Positions 27,563-36,944 of a stretch of DNA of 64,000 nucleotides are shown piece after piece. The translations under genes and the position numbers were made by a program. Under the pieces are notes generated by a model. That model saw nothing but the letters and a program-made list of their open reading frames with translations. It had not been told where the DNA came from and searched no databases. The stretch covers positions 30,980 through 94,979 of the forward strand of contig CALGTK010000107.1 in the NCBI GenBank assembly GCA_937904325.1. The letters run 5' to 3'. This DNA is from an uncultured Planctomyces sp. Lineage in GTDB: Bacteria; Planctomycetota; Planctomycetia; Planctomycetales; Planctomycetaceae. Numbering within the stretch: the first letter of the stretch is position 1; each line of letters starts with the position of its first letter.

Positions 27563-30500
27563 TCAATCCAGATAGATGGTTTCGTTGGCGCAAAGCAGCG
27601 CGGCGACGAAGTCGGACCGTTGTTCGAACTCCCCCGCCAGCATCAACTCGCGATTTGTCGGAGGACGCTGCATGATTGCAAAGAAGATTTGTTCGATACT
27701 GACATCGCGACCAATGCGTTGCAGGAATCTGTCTGCGACACCGTGAGCGCCATTGGGTTGATTCATTAGAAACAGAGCCTGAGTAGCCGTGATCGAGGCC
27801 GTGCGGCGTTCGACCAGTTCAACGTTCGGCGCCGCGTCAAAATGTCGAGGATAATCGGCAGCGGTGGGCAGTGCAGAGTTCCGCGCTCCTGGAGAGTCAT
27901 AACGTCGACCGGAAACCAACCAGGCCATGGTGTTGGCAATCGGCTCATATTCCAGACGGCGCACCGCTTGCCTGGCAAAGAAGTGGTTGTTGCTGTCTCG
28001 CTCGATGTGCTGATCGGAGGCGACCGAATCCCGCCGGTAGGCTTTGCTCAGCACAATTTCCCGGACGACGGATTTCACTGACCAGTCATGCGTCACGAAA
28101 CGAGCGGCCAAACCATTAATGACCTCCGGGAGTTCCGGGCTCTGACCGAGACGTCCCAGTTCCTTCGGTGTTCGGCAAAGAGCCTGACCGAACAGTTTTT
28201 GCCACACGCGGTTAATAACTGTACGAGCAATCAACGCGGCCTGCGTAGAGTCCGGAACGGTCAGCCAGTTGGCGAGTTGCAGACGTCCGCTGCCTTCGAG
28301 TCGCGGTTTCGATTCACCGAAAAACCCTGGTTCGCCAAAAAACTCAGGGAAGCCACGCGGGATGAGTTCGCCGGGATAGAGCACATCGCCCCGATCGAGA
28401 ATGCGGGCATCGCCAATGTAGGGTTTGAAGAGCCAGGCGATCTTCGGGTCGTTGGCATTCAGAATAGCCCCCTCCGGGCGTGGCAGATCCCTGAGTTCTT
28501 CTGCGCGGCGCAGTCCGCCGTCGGTGCGCACGTAAAGGTGGTTCGGCTTGGGTTCCTCCCATTGGCGCAGCACGTTTGCAGGCAGTTCCGCGGCGATCTC
28601 CTGAATGCGATCGTCCATCCTGGCGAGTTCCGCCACCTCCGGGTCTGTGTCGGCAAATCCGCCGAAGCGGTATCGTCGACCCCAAAGCTTGCGTTCGGCA
28701 GCCCAGAAAACGTCGGCCTTCTTCAGCTCCTTCGTGAGTTCCGGCAAACCAAAGACTTCCGCGCGCTCGATCAATCCAATCTGGCTCTTGTGACCGTTGA
28801 TGAAGTGATCGAAAGACGGCCCGAGATTTAGCGGGGAGAAGGTGAAGTTGGCCAGCATCTTTTCCTTCTCGCGGGCGGCCTTGCGGATGTCGTCGGCCAA
28901 CCGCGACTTGCCCTGACTCTGAGCGTCCTCCAATTCGGCCTTCAACAGCACCAGGTCGATTTCATGAAGGCGTTTTGCCCTGGGCGTGATCTCGATGGTG
29001 CGGTTGTTGATGAAATATTTGCGGCCCTCAACGCCACGGGTTTTCTTCGCGGCAATGCTTGCTGCCAACGCCTGTCGACGAAGGCGGCCTTCGAGAGTGG
29101 TTTTCTCCTGCATCAATGCTGCGAGGCGAAGTGCATACTGGTCGGCCTCGGCCCTTGATGTGGTGTCGACGGGAAGGGGTGCGTGTCCGCTACTTTGGAA
29201 GAAGCCGAGCAAGGCGTAGTAGTCTAGTTGTGAAATTGGATCGAACTTGTGGTCGTGACAACGGGCGCATTCCAGACTGATTCCCATCAGGGATCGCCCA
29301 AGAAACTCGATGCCTTCGTCCAACTTGTCCATCAGCACAAACGATTCAACAGCGGCGTTCTCAAACGTGCGCGGCCCGTTGATTGGCACGACGGCTGCGA
29401 GTGCCTGATCGATGGAATAGTCGCGTCCGTTCCATGCCGGCATCTTGTCGCCAGCAATGTGTGCGCGAGCAAACCAGTCCCAGGGACGGTCGTCGTTAAA
29501 ACAGCGAACCACCCAGGCTTCATAACGATCCGCGTCGATCGCCGGTCCACGCGTCGGCTGACCGGTCGAACCATTGCGTGTGTAATCCATCCAATGTCGC
29601 CCCCATCGCCAGCCGTAATGCGGAGAATCGAGCAGCCGCGTCACCACCTTTTCATAGGCACCGGGTGAATCGTCGTTCGTAAAAGCTTTGATTTCTTCCA
29701 ACGTGGGCGGATAGCCGATCAGGTCGTACGTGACTCGCCGCAGCAATTGGTGACGGCGTGCTTCCTTCGCTGGCATCACTCCGAGTCGACGGTGGTGCCG
29801 TTGCAATTCGCTGTCGATGCTCCACTGAGTGTTGTCCTTCGGCAGCCGACGAAATGCCCAGTGGTTGCGATCGGCATCACTGATCGTGAACTGCTTCTCG
29901 CGAGCCAGCACCTTTCGGTCGGCAGGCCACGGCAGCCCTTTGGCAACCCACATTTCGAACGCCACGATCTGAGCATCACTCAAGTTGTCGCCGCCGCGAG
30001 GCATCTGCAGTTCGCCCTCGTGCCGAATCGCTTTGATAAGCAGACTCTCATCCGGCTTTCCGACGGTGGCCGCCGGCCCACGCGCACCTCCGCCTAGAAT
30101 CCCCTGACGCGACGTGAGCCGCAGTCCGTGCTCGGGTTCGTCACCGGCATGACACTTGAAACATCGCTCTGCAAGCACCGGACGGATCTCCCGCTCGAAG
30201 AACGCCACGTCGTCAGCCGGAAAGATCATCGAATCGTCCTTCGCGCCTTCCGCGATCCATCGTCGCAGCAGAGCGATCTCAGCCGTCGGCAACGGATCGC
30301 CGTTTTCAGGCATCGACGGTTCTTTGACGCCGGTCAGCACCTGAATGAGCGAACTCTCATCCGGCTTGCCGGGCACGATCGCCGCACCGAGCTCATCGCC
30401 CCCGCGACGCATCGTCTCCAACCGAGTCAGGTCCAGTCCGCCGCTTTGTTCATCTTCGTGATGGCACTTGTTGCACCGCTGTTCGAGCAGCGGCAGCACC

Positions 30501-30586
30501 TCGCGTTCAAAGCTCACCGGTTCCGATGCCTGTGCTGTGGCAATGATCGATAGCATCGCGATGGAAGTGAAGAGTTTCATGGGCAT
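27563..30586 (-). CDS. PSD1 protein with two cytochrome domains, DUF1549 + DUF1553
   Basis: Exported PSD1-type protein of about 1,007 residues, longer than the copy at 20498 because the N-terminal planctomycete cytochrome domain is duplicated. The heme motifs are CNKCHH (about residue 35) and CFKCHA (about residue 145), each followed by a GKPDES-LI segment; a third CxxCH is CARCHDHKFDP. DUF1549 shows RRVTYDLIGYPPT and SPHYGWRWGRHWMDYTR; DUF1553 shows RTVINRVWQKLFGQ, LGQSPELPEVINGLA and QALFLMNQP. The signal is MKLFTSIAMLSIIATAQAS; ATG 30586 and 30580 are equivalent candidates. It should pass electrons outside the cytoplasm, with DUF1501 (26094) as partner. Confidence 0.93.
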   Translation of the reverse strand: MPMKLFTSIAMLSIIATAQASEPVSFEREVLPLLEQRCNKCHHEDEQSGGLDLTRLETMRRGGDELGAAIVPGKPDESSLIQVLTGVKEPSMPENGDPLPTAEIALLRRWIAEGAKDDSMIFPADDVAFFEREIRPVLAERCFKCHAGDEPEHGLRLTSRQGILGGGARGPAATVGKPDESLLIKAIRHEGELQMPRGGDNLSDAQIVAFEMWVAKGLPWPADRKVLAREKQFTISDADRNHWAFRRLPKDNTQWSIDSELQRHHRRLGVMPAKEARRHQLLRRVTYDLIGYPPTLEEIKAFTNDDSPGAYEKVVTRLLDSPHYGWRWGRHWMDYTRNGSTGQPTRGPAIDADRYEAWVVRCFNDDRPWDWFARAHIAGDKMPAWNGRDYSIDQALAAVVPINGPRTFENAAVESFVLMDKLDEGIEFLGRSLMGISLECARCHDHKFDPISQLDYYALLGFFQSSGHAPLPVDTTSRAEADQYALRLAALMQEKTTLEGRLRRQALAASIAAKKTRGVEGRKYFINNRTIEITPRAKRLHEIDLVLLKAELEDAQSQGKSRLADDIRKAAREKEKMLANFTFSPLNLGPSFDHFINGHKSQIGLIERAEVFGLPELTKELKKADVFWAAERKLWGRRYRFGGFADTDPEVAELARMDDRIQEIAAELPANVLRQWEEPKPNHLYVRTDGGLRRAEELRDLPRPEGAILNANDPKIAWLFKPYIGDARILDRGDVLYPGELIPRGFPEFFGEPGFFGESKPRLEGSGRLQLANWLTVPDSTQAALIARTVINRVWQKLFGQALCRTPKELGRLGQSPELPEVINGLAARFVTHDWSVKSVVREIVLSKAYRRDSVASDQHIERDSNNHFFARQAVRRLEYEPIANTMAWLVSGRRYDSPGARNSALPTAADYPRHFDAAPNVELVERRTASITATQALFLMNQPNGAHGVADRFLQRIGRDVSIEQIFFAIMQRPPTNRELMLAGEFEQRSDFVAALLCANETIYLD

Positions 30587-30698
30587 TGATATATCGTGGG
30601 GCAGGTTGAGCTCCTTAACTGTTTCGGCTTTGGCAACCCGAAACGCTACCAAACTGTGACGAAACTGCCACTACTTTAATTGAGTTGAAAATCGAAGA

Positions 30699-32066
30699 TT
30701 ACAAGCTGTCCAGTTTATTGGACGCGGTGTAGGCCTTTGCATCAGCTTCGAGATTCGCGAGATTCGGATCGGTTTCGTGCTCGTACTCCTTGATCGCCTT
30801 GCTGGCGGCGACGACAGCTCTGTTGCGGACCTGAAACTCGGGATCACTGTTCAGCGATTTACGGATGGCGTTGCGTTCTGTGACGGCGGCGTCCACGATT
30901 TCGAAGGCTTTCGGGTAGTGGGATTCAAGCTCGGCTTGTCGACGGGTCGTTTCGACGACGAACGCAGCGAGTTGCTTGTCACCGGCGGCTTCGAGTTGGG
31001 CGCGGACCAAGCCGAGTTCCGACGGGAACCGGTTTCTGTTGACTCCATCCTCTTTGAGCCGCGCAAGCTCGGGCTTTGTGGAGAGGACGTAATCGTCTTC
31101 CGCGCGACGTGCTTTGTGGACTAGAGTTTCCATAATCTTGAAGTCAGGGTCGGTCGCCTTGATGTGCTGTTTCTTCTTTGCGATGAGTTTGCCGAGTTGC
31201 TTGTGAGTAACGAAGGCTTCCGCGTATTCCACGTGCAAAGCAGCCTGGAACTTTTCGTGCCTGGCCACGAGGTCCCGGTAGGCCTGGTCCTCCAGTGTGA
31301 GGCGGGATTTGAGGTTCATGCAGGCAAGCTTGTAACGCTCGGCAGGGTCGCGACTGACCGGGTCGCGGTTGGCCTGGGCCTTCGCGAGTTGCTGGCGAGT
31401 CACGATCCAGTCTTCGCGTTGGCCGCTGGCCTTCCAGACGCGGACGTTGTCGATCGAGGCACCGGGGAGATCGAACTGAAAGGCGAAATACTGGCGAGTG
31501 CGGTCAATGATCGGGTGTTTGCCGACAACAAACTCCTTGTTGCTCAGGTGTGAAACGATTTCGTCGCGCCAGTATTCGACCGTGATGGTCTGCCATTGGT
31601 CGCGACGAGGTTTACGGACACATTCGCCAAGCTGGGCGGGAACCAGTCCTGCATCGCGATCGACCGGGGTATTGACCTGGAAGTGATCGGCGTGGATTTG
31701 AGTGACGCTGTTGTAGTGTCCGCCGCTACCAGTCACGAGCCGAAGGTCGTTCGTCCGGCCGGAGAATATGAAGTCGAACTGGATGATCGTATTGTGGAAG
31801 GAGGAGTCTTTGAGGAAGACCCGTTTAGTTTCGGTCGGATCGACGTTCGTCCGCAGCAGAGCGCCATCACGCAATGCGAAATCGGCCTTGAATCCCCAGC
31901 GATCTGAGACCGTCTTCGGATCGAAGTCTTCTGAGAAAATAAGCTCGCCAGGAATACACATCAGCGATTTGGGCGGAGAGGGAGTCTCGGCATTTGCGAT
32001 CGCGGAGATCGCACAGATGCAGAATAGAGACAGGATGAGACGCGATGTCATTGTGTTGGTCCGCAT
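30699..32066 (-). CDS. Secreted lectin-like domain + coiled-coil protein
   Basis: About 455 residues. The signal is TSRLILSLFCICAISAIANA. The N-terminal domain (about 35-210) resembles a DUF1080/LamG-type jelly roll: GELIFSEDFD, WGFKADFALRDGALL, IIQFDFIFSG, WQTITVEYW and ASIDNVRVWKA. From about 220 to the end the sequence is highly charged and helical, without repeats of fixed length, as in an elongated coiled coil or spectrin-like bundle. It may bind glycan and present it to the neighbouring enzymes. No catalytic residues are evident. ATG 32066 is preferred to an upstream TTG at 32078. It precedes the PSD1 gene by 112 nt and follows the beta-propeller gene by 84 nt. Confidence 0.75.
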   Translation of the reverse strand: MRTNTMTSRLILSLFCICAISAIANAETPSPPKSLMCIPGELIFSEDFDPKTVSDRWGFKADFALRDGALLRTNVDPTETKRVFLKDSSFHNTIIQFDFIFSGRTNDLRLVTGSGGHYNSVTQIHADHFQVNTPVDRDAGLVPAQLGECVRKPRRDQWQTITVEYWRDEIVSHLSNKEFVVGKHPIIDRTRQYFAFQFDLPGASIDNVRVWKASGQREDWIVTRQQLAKAQANRDPVSRDPAERYKLACMNLKSRLTLEDQAYRDLVARHEKFQAALHVEYAEAFVTHKQLGKLIAKKKQHIKATDPDFKIMETLVHKARRAEDDYVLSTKPELARLKEDGVNRNRFPSELGLVRAQLEAAGDKQLAAFVVETTRRQAELESHYPKAFEIVDAAVTERNAIRKSLNSDPEFQVRNRAVVAASKAIKEYEHETDPNLANLEADAKAYTASNKLDSL

Positions 32067-32150
32067 AATGAGTTCCAAACCTTCTGAGTTCCGAGCCTTC
32101 GTGTCTTTCCAAATGTCGTCGGTTAAATTCAGTTATTCAAAATGCAAAGC

Positions 32151-33098
32151 TCACTTCTCCAGAGCCGCAAGCTGTTTCCTGACCATCGCCGACTGTTGAG
32201 CATCCAGGATTTGCCAGCAGGCGAGCCCGTTACCCACGAGGTCCCACTCGTCGAATTCCCAGACAACCTTTTTGTCTTTCGTGATCTCGAAAATCTGAGG
32301 ATTCTCTTCGCCGGCATGACAGTTTCCAGCAACGATATTTCCATTGGGCAATTCTTGCAGGGCCGTCATCCAACCAAGCGTAATCTTTGAGCCAGGGACT
32401 GTTTCGGAAATCTCCCAGACGACCTTTTTCTCGGGAGTCACTTCAACGACGCTGTTTCCGCTGCCGGAACAGATCAATGTATTACCGTTCTTCAGTCGAA
32501 TCGCGCCGAAGACTTTGGTACCGATTTCGTATTCCCAGACCACGTTCCCTTTGGCATCGTATTCGGTCACGACTCCAGGTTTTTCTGCACAGGCGAGGTA
32601 GTGACCATTGTCCAGAATTCGCATCAATCGCGTCTTCTTGCGGTCGCCTTCGCCAAGCGGCACCTCTTTGACAAGTTTTCCGTCCTTGTCGACATGGATG
32701 ATTCGGCCGACTCTGCTTTCCACAATGACAGTTTCACCGTTGTCCAGCCGGTCGAACGCGTGCACATCAACTTTCTTACCCTCATTTCCATTCATCGTGG
32801 CGCTGTCGTATTCCCACACGACTTTTTTCCCTAGCGTGAGCTCCTGCGTTTTTGTCCAGGAGTCATGAAACAGAATATTTCCGCTGGGCAGCAAGTGGAC
32901 ATCATGGTGCCCGGCGTGTCCTTTCTGTGGCCCCGCCGTATTGTGTTTCCAAAGCACCTTTCCATCTGATTCACAGATGGCAAGAACGTTGTTTCCATAA
33001 GATGCGCCGACGAGAACCAAACGGTCATCTGCGTCTGCGGAGACAGTAATGTCAGAAACAACGCAGGCAGCCAGAACGATGAAAGGGAGATGTTTCAT
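32151..33098 (-). CDS. Secreted PQQ-like beta-propeller protein
   Basis: A 315-residue exported protein (signal MKHLPFIVLAACVVSDITVSA) made of repeated beta-propeller blades, each with a core like GKVLWKHN, KKVVWEYDS, GNVVWEYEI, KKVVWEIS and KKVVWEFDE, spaced about 40-50 residues. Intervening loops read LPSGNILFHDSW, LDNGETVIVESRVG and LKNGNTLICSGSG. No bound cofactor can be inferred; it could be a scaffold, a glycan-binding protein or a PQQ-type enzyme. It is the first gene of Module B and 68 nt after a sulfatase stop. Confidence 0.8.
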   Translation of the reverse strand: MKHLPFIVLAACVVSDITVSADADDRLVLVGASYGNNVLAICESDGKVLWKHNTAGPQKGHAGHHDVHLLPSGNILFHDSWTKTQELTLGKKVVWEYDSATMNGNEGKKVDVHAFDRLDNGETVIVESRVGRIIHVDKDGKLVKEVPLGEGDRKKTRLMRILDNGHYLACAEKPGVVTEYDAKGNVVWEYEIGTKVFGAIRLKNGNTLICSGSGNSVVEVTPEKKVVWEISETVPGSKITLGWMTALQELPNGNIVAGNCHAGEENPQIFEITKDKKVVWEFDEWDLVGNGLACWQILDAQQSAMVRKQLAALEK

Positions 33099-33166
33099 GG
33101 AAAAACAAGTTTCTATTTATTGATTGGAAGATTGGACCGACGTAATTTTGGAGTATCGACAACTCG

Positions 33167-35137
33167 TCAGGTTCCGTTCGGATACTTGAACGTGAGATTT
33201 TCGATGATGCCGGAAAAGTTGTTCGGCGTGGTGTAGTTCCCGACGGGTTGGATTAAGTCGGCACCGATTTGAATGGAGTCGCCGGGCTCGTGGTGGATGA
33301 TTCCTGGCTTTGCTTTCCCCGCGAGCTTGCCATTCACTTTGAGAAACATTTCTCCTGTCGCATTCCATTTGGCGTCGAAACTGGCAGGACCGCTGATCGC
33401 GATCGAGGATCGGACCACCGTGCGTTTCTTGCTCACGCACGCGACAAAGCACAGTTGGCCTTCATCGAGATAAACGCTGTAGCCAGCTCGACTGCCGCCG
33501 TGAGCGAAGATGACTCCCGATGGGGCACTCGGACGGATGGTTCCCTTGATTTGCAGCGATCGGCCTCCGGCCACTTTTGGTACTCGAAACACAGGCAGAT
33601 CGAGCCATGATTTTCCATCCAATTGAAGCGAAGCTGTGTCGCCGCTGACGCCATGGTTCACAAAGCGAAGGAGTTGGTTGGTGGCGAGAATTGCAATCGT
33701 GGGTACGGGTGCGGTGAGGGGAGCCTTTTCATCGAACGCAAACCCGACGTCGTCCGCCCACGCGGAGATTTGGTTGGCCATCGCGGCGGCACGCTCCGGT
33801 TGTTCTGAAAGAAGATTGGCCGTCTCACCTTCATCTGCTTCGAGGTCAAACAGCTGGGCTTCGCTGGCATCCGGGTTGATCAGGAATTTCCAGCGGCCAT
33901 CGCGCATGGCGAAGGTGGGGCTTTGGTGCTCCGGTTTGCCGCCCTTCAGGATCGCGTGAGGATGGCCATATTGCCAGAACACAGGTTTCGCACGACGGGA
34001 AGCCTTGCCGAGGACAACGTCGCTGCGGTCCAGGCCATCAAGATCATCCTCGACTGACACTCCAGCGAATCGACAGATGGTCGGAGAGACATCAATCGCA
34101 CTCATCACGCTGGATGTGTCTTCAATCCCGGGCGGAATTGTACCAGTCCAACGCGCGATGAACGGCATGCGGATGCCGCCTTCAAACAGTGACCACTTCC
34201 GACCCCGGTAAGGACCAGTGAAACCCGCCGGAGGCCCGCTCTTGTATTTTCTTGGCCAGTCCGTGGGACCGTTGTCGCTGGTGAAGAGGATCAACGTGTT
34301 CTTTCCAAGATTCAGTTCATCGATTGTCGCAATGACCCGCCCGATCTGCCTGTCCATCTCTTCGAGCACCGCGAAAAAGTCGCGAACATAAGGATCGTCG
34401 GAAACGGATTTGAATTTGTCGGCACTACCAGGATGTGGCACGTGCGCGTCGTGAACGTCGTTCGGAAACAACCTGACGTAGAACGGGCTATCACGATGGC
34501 GTCGAATGAAGTCGATCGTACGATCTGTCTGAATCTGCATTCTCTCCCATCGCTCGCAGGGGATGACCTTTCCGTGGCCAAGGGCCCGCGCCCTTTTGAC
34601 ACCCTTCGGATTGGAAATAATGCGGTCGCCCAGACCTTCGAACGAAACCAGGGATTCGTCGAATCCGTAGGCCTGTGGCAAAGGAGCGTCGTCGACGTCA
34701 CGGCCGCCACCCATGTGCCATTTTCCGAAGTGGGCGGTCGCGTAACCAGCCGCTTTCAGCTTCTTCGCCGTCGTCGGGGCGGACGAATCGAGATAATTCG
34801 CCATGCCACGATTCGCATTGCCAGCTCGAGAGTTCAGAAACGAATGGATCTTCCAACGCCCCTGATATTGACCGGTGGTGAGGGCGACTCGTGAGGCGGA
34901 ACAGATCGGCGAGTTGACGTAGAAGTTGGTCAACTTGATGCCTTCCGCAGCGAGATTGTCGATGTGCGGCGTCTTGATAAGCGGATTACCAAAGCAGCTC
35001 GGATCCGCGAACCCCATGTCATCGATGAAGATGACCACGATGTTCGGCTTCTCACTCTTCGAATTTCCCGCAGTAGCCGATTCGAGACCCACCAGAATGG
35101 AGAGAAGACAGAGGATGACCAGAGTGTATTGCTTCAT
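33167..35137 (-). CDS. Secreted sulfatase with C-terminal lectin-like domain
   Basis: Sulfatase of 656 residues. The signal is MKQYTLVILCLLSILVGLESATA; FIDDMGFAD, the formylglycine motif CSASR (C79, C-x-A-x-R), AHFGKWHMGG and FTSDNGPTDWP are intact. The catalytic part ends near residue 480; the last 170 residues are a beta-sandwich-like module with DLPVFRVPKVAGGRSLQIKG, GYSVYLDEGQLCFV and EPGDSIQIGADLI, resembling LamG or concanavalin-like binding domains often fused to arylsulfatases. It is paralogous to the sulfatase at 23258, which lacks the extra domain. It is the last of four tandem sulfatases behind the sigma/FecR pair. Confidence 0.93.
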   Translation of the reverse strand: MKQYTLVILCLLSILVGLESATAGNSKSEKPNIVVIFIDDMGFADPSCFGNPLIKTPHIDNLAAEGIKLTNFYVNSPICSASRVALTTGQYQGRWKIHSFLNSRAGNANRGMANYLDSSAPTTAKKLKAAGYATAHFGKWHMGGGRDVDDAPLPQAYGFDESLVSFEGLGDRIISNPKGVKRARALGHGKVIPCERWERMQIQTDRTIDFIRRHRDSPFYVRLFPNDVHDAHVPHPGSADKFKSVSDDPYVRDFFAVLEEMDRQIGRVIATIDELNLGKNTLILFTSDNGPTDWPRKYKSGPPAGFTGPYRGRKWSLFEGGIRMPFIARWTGTIPPGIEDTSSVMSAIDVSPTICRFAGVSVEDDLDGLDRSDVVLGKASRRAKPVFWQYGHPHAILKGGKPEHQSPTFAMRDGRWKFLINPDASEAQLFDLEADEGETANLLSEQPERAAAMANQISAWADDVGFAFDEKAPLTAPVPTIAILATNQLLRFVNHGVSGDTASLQLDGKSWLDLPVFRVPKVAGGRSLQIKGTIRPSAPSGVIFAHGGSRAGYSVYLDEGQLCFVACVSKKRTVVRSSIAISGPASFDAKWNATGEMFLKVNGKLAGKAKPGIIHHEPGDSIQIGADLIQPVGNYTTPNNFSGIIENLTFKYPNGT

Positions 35138-35238
35138 GGTGGCAGGGACTCGAATTACGTAGAACGGGAGGCAACGATGCCGTTGTCATCACCCCATCGC
35201 CGCGACCATTATGAACGAGAGATGGGGCGGCAATGAGT

Positions 35239-36864
35239 TTAGAACCAGCGGGAGGATTTGCGGTTCTGATTCAGCTTCTCCAGATTGCTGAGATGATGGG
35301 TCTGCCTTGATTGGGCTGACTTCAATTCTGCCTGGAGTTTTTTGCGATCGCTGGCGTCCAGGTTGTCAGTCTTTAACTGTTGGTTGATCTTCGCGACTTT
35401 CTCTTTGTCATCCGCAATCCACTTTTCGAGTTCTTCGGTGCGGGTCGCGTAGACTTCTTCCATCTTCCAGGCACCGACTTTCTCCAGATAGGCGTCAAGT
35501 TTGCGAACCATGTCGGCGGCCTTTTCCGGCATTGCTCTTGAAAGATCGTTGGACTCACCCATGTCCCCGGCAACATTGAATAGCTTGATCTCTCCGCTGT
35601 TCAAGTGACGCATAAGCTTGAAATCACCATCGCGATAAGACGTGATCGGCACGGTGTAGTAAGCTGGAAAGTGAAACACGAGTCCGGTGTCGCGTTTGGC
35701 AAGTTCGCCATCGTTGCCGTGTTCCAGGACGGGACGCAGGCTGATGCCGTCGAGATTGTCGGGCAGTGCAGCGGCGCTGCCAGCAAGATCGTGCATCGTC
35801 GTCAGGTAATCCCACTGTGCCACGGGTTTGTCACATTGTGAATTTGCGGCGACACCAGGACCGGCGACAATCATCGGTATACGCAGACCGCCTTCCCACA
35901 TTTTCGCTTTGCCGCCCTGCAGAGGTGCGTTGCTCTGGCCGCCGCCGTTGTCGGATGAAAAGATGACGTAGGTGTTCTCGTCCAATCCCTGAGCTTTCAA
36001 TTCGTCGAGCACCATGCCGATGGATGAATCCATGTTTTCCATCATGCCTGCGTAGTTAGCTTTCTCCCAAAGGGACTGAAGCTTCTTCGGCATCTCATCT
36101 GCGTTTTTGTCGAATCGCGAAATGTCCGGGATGCTTCCTTCGATGCCGTTCTCTTCGGCAACGATCTTCAAGTACTTTTCCCGCGTACTCTTCAGTGAAG
36201 TATTGCGAACATGAACTGCATAGTGAGAGATCATCAGATAGAACGGCTTCTTGTCTTTGCCACGTTCCTTCAGGAAGTCAGTAGATGTCTTCGCCAGGCT
36301 GAATACTCGTTTCGGATCATCAGCGGGTATGGGTGTCTTTGTCGTGGGTTCCCACCAGTCACCGTGAGCATTTCCGTTCGGGTGTTTGTGGATGAAGTCG
36401 GTCTCGTCGTATCCGTGATCCTTGAACCACCCCATCGGTGTGCAGCCCTTGCCGAAGAAGGCGGTCACGTAGCCCTTATTCGCCTCCTTGAACATTTCCG
36501 CAATGGAAAGGTTTGTCCCGAGGTCAATCTGCTTCTTGTTCATGACCACGTCGTGAATCGAGACGCAACCCACACGGGCTGTGGTCATGCCGAACTGAAT
36601 GCTCGCCCGGGAAGAGGTGCAGACCGGCGAAGGACAATATGCATGTGAAAAACGCATGCCCCGCCTGGCGAGCTTCTCAAGATTGGGTGTCTGATGCAGC
36701 TTGTGCGTTAGTTCGGGCCGGCCCTTCATCATCGGAACGCTGGTCTGGGTGTAACCCAGATCGTCTGCGTAGATGATGACAAAGTTCGGGGTCTCAGCAG
36801 CCTGAATTGGCAGGGCTGCGAAGGAAAACAGTGTGACAAACAATGCCCTGAATATCTTGTTCAT
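35239..36864 (-). CDS. Sulfatase-family protein with atypical CTSSR motif
   Basis: Member of the same subfamily as the proteins at 13414, 36945 and 38705, 541 residues with a clear signal (MNKIFRALFVTLFSFAALPIQA). The metal-binding ADDLGYTQTS, SHYAVHVRN and FSSDNGGGQSN segments are kept. Two catalytic motifs depart from the canon: the formylglycine motif is CTSSR (C82, Ser in place of Pro or Ala) and the Lys/His motif is FGKGC (K139, no His). It may still be modified and active, or may be a degenerate family member acting as a binder. A charged helical tail of about 80 residues resembles that of its neighbours. The flanking sulfatases on both sides suggest tandem duplication. Confidence 0.88.
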   Translation of the reverse strand: MNKIFRALFVTLFSFAALPIQAAETPNFVIIYADDLGYTQTSVPMMKGRPELTHKLHQTPNLEKLARRGMRFSHAYCPSPVCTSSRASIQFGMTTARVGCVSIHDVVMNKKQIDLGTNLSIAEMFKEANKGYVTAFFGKGCTPMGWFKDHGYDETDFIHKHPNGNAHGDWWEPTTKTPIPADDPKRVFSLAKTSTDFLKERGKDKKPFYLMISHYAVHVRNTSLKSTREKYLKIVAEENGIEGSIPDISRFDKNADEMPKKLQSLWEKANYAGMMENMDSSIGMVLDELKAQGLDENTYVIFSSDNGGGQSNAPLQGGKAKMWEGGLRIPMIVAGPGVAANSQCDKPVAQWDYLTTMHDLAGSAAALPDNLDGISLRPVLEHGNDGELAKRDTGLVFHFPAYYTVPITSYRDGDFKLMRHLNSGEIKLFNVAGDMGESNDLSRAMPEKAADMVRKLDAYLEKVGAWKMEEVYATRTEELEKWIADDKEKVAKINQQLKTDNLDASDRKKLQAELKSAQSRQTHHLSNLEKLNQNRKSSRWF

Positions 36865-36944
36865 AACTTATTGCCGTGTCAGTCAGAGTTAATCTGGTTC
36901 GTTTGAAGGATCAAGATTGGCCGCGCGCCGCCGCCGAGACTCGC

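Noticed and set aside
30625..30660. Half copy of the interspersed palindrome (GGCAACCCGAAACG)
   Set aside because: Only one arm of about 14 nt matches and there is no partner arm; could be chance or an extreme remnant.
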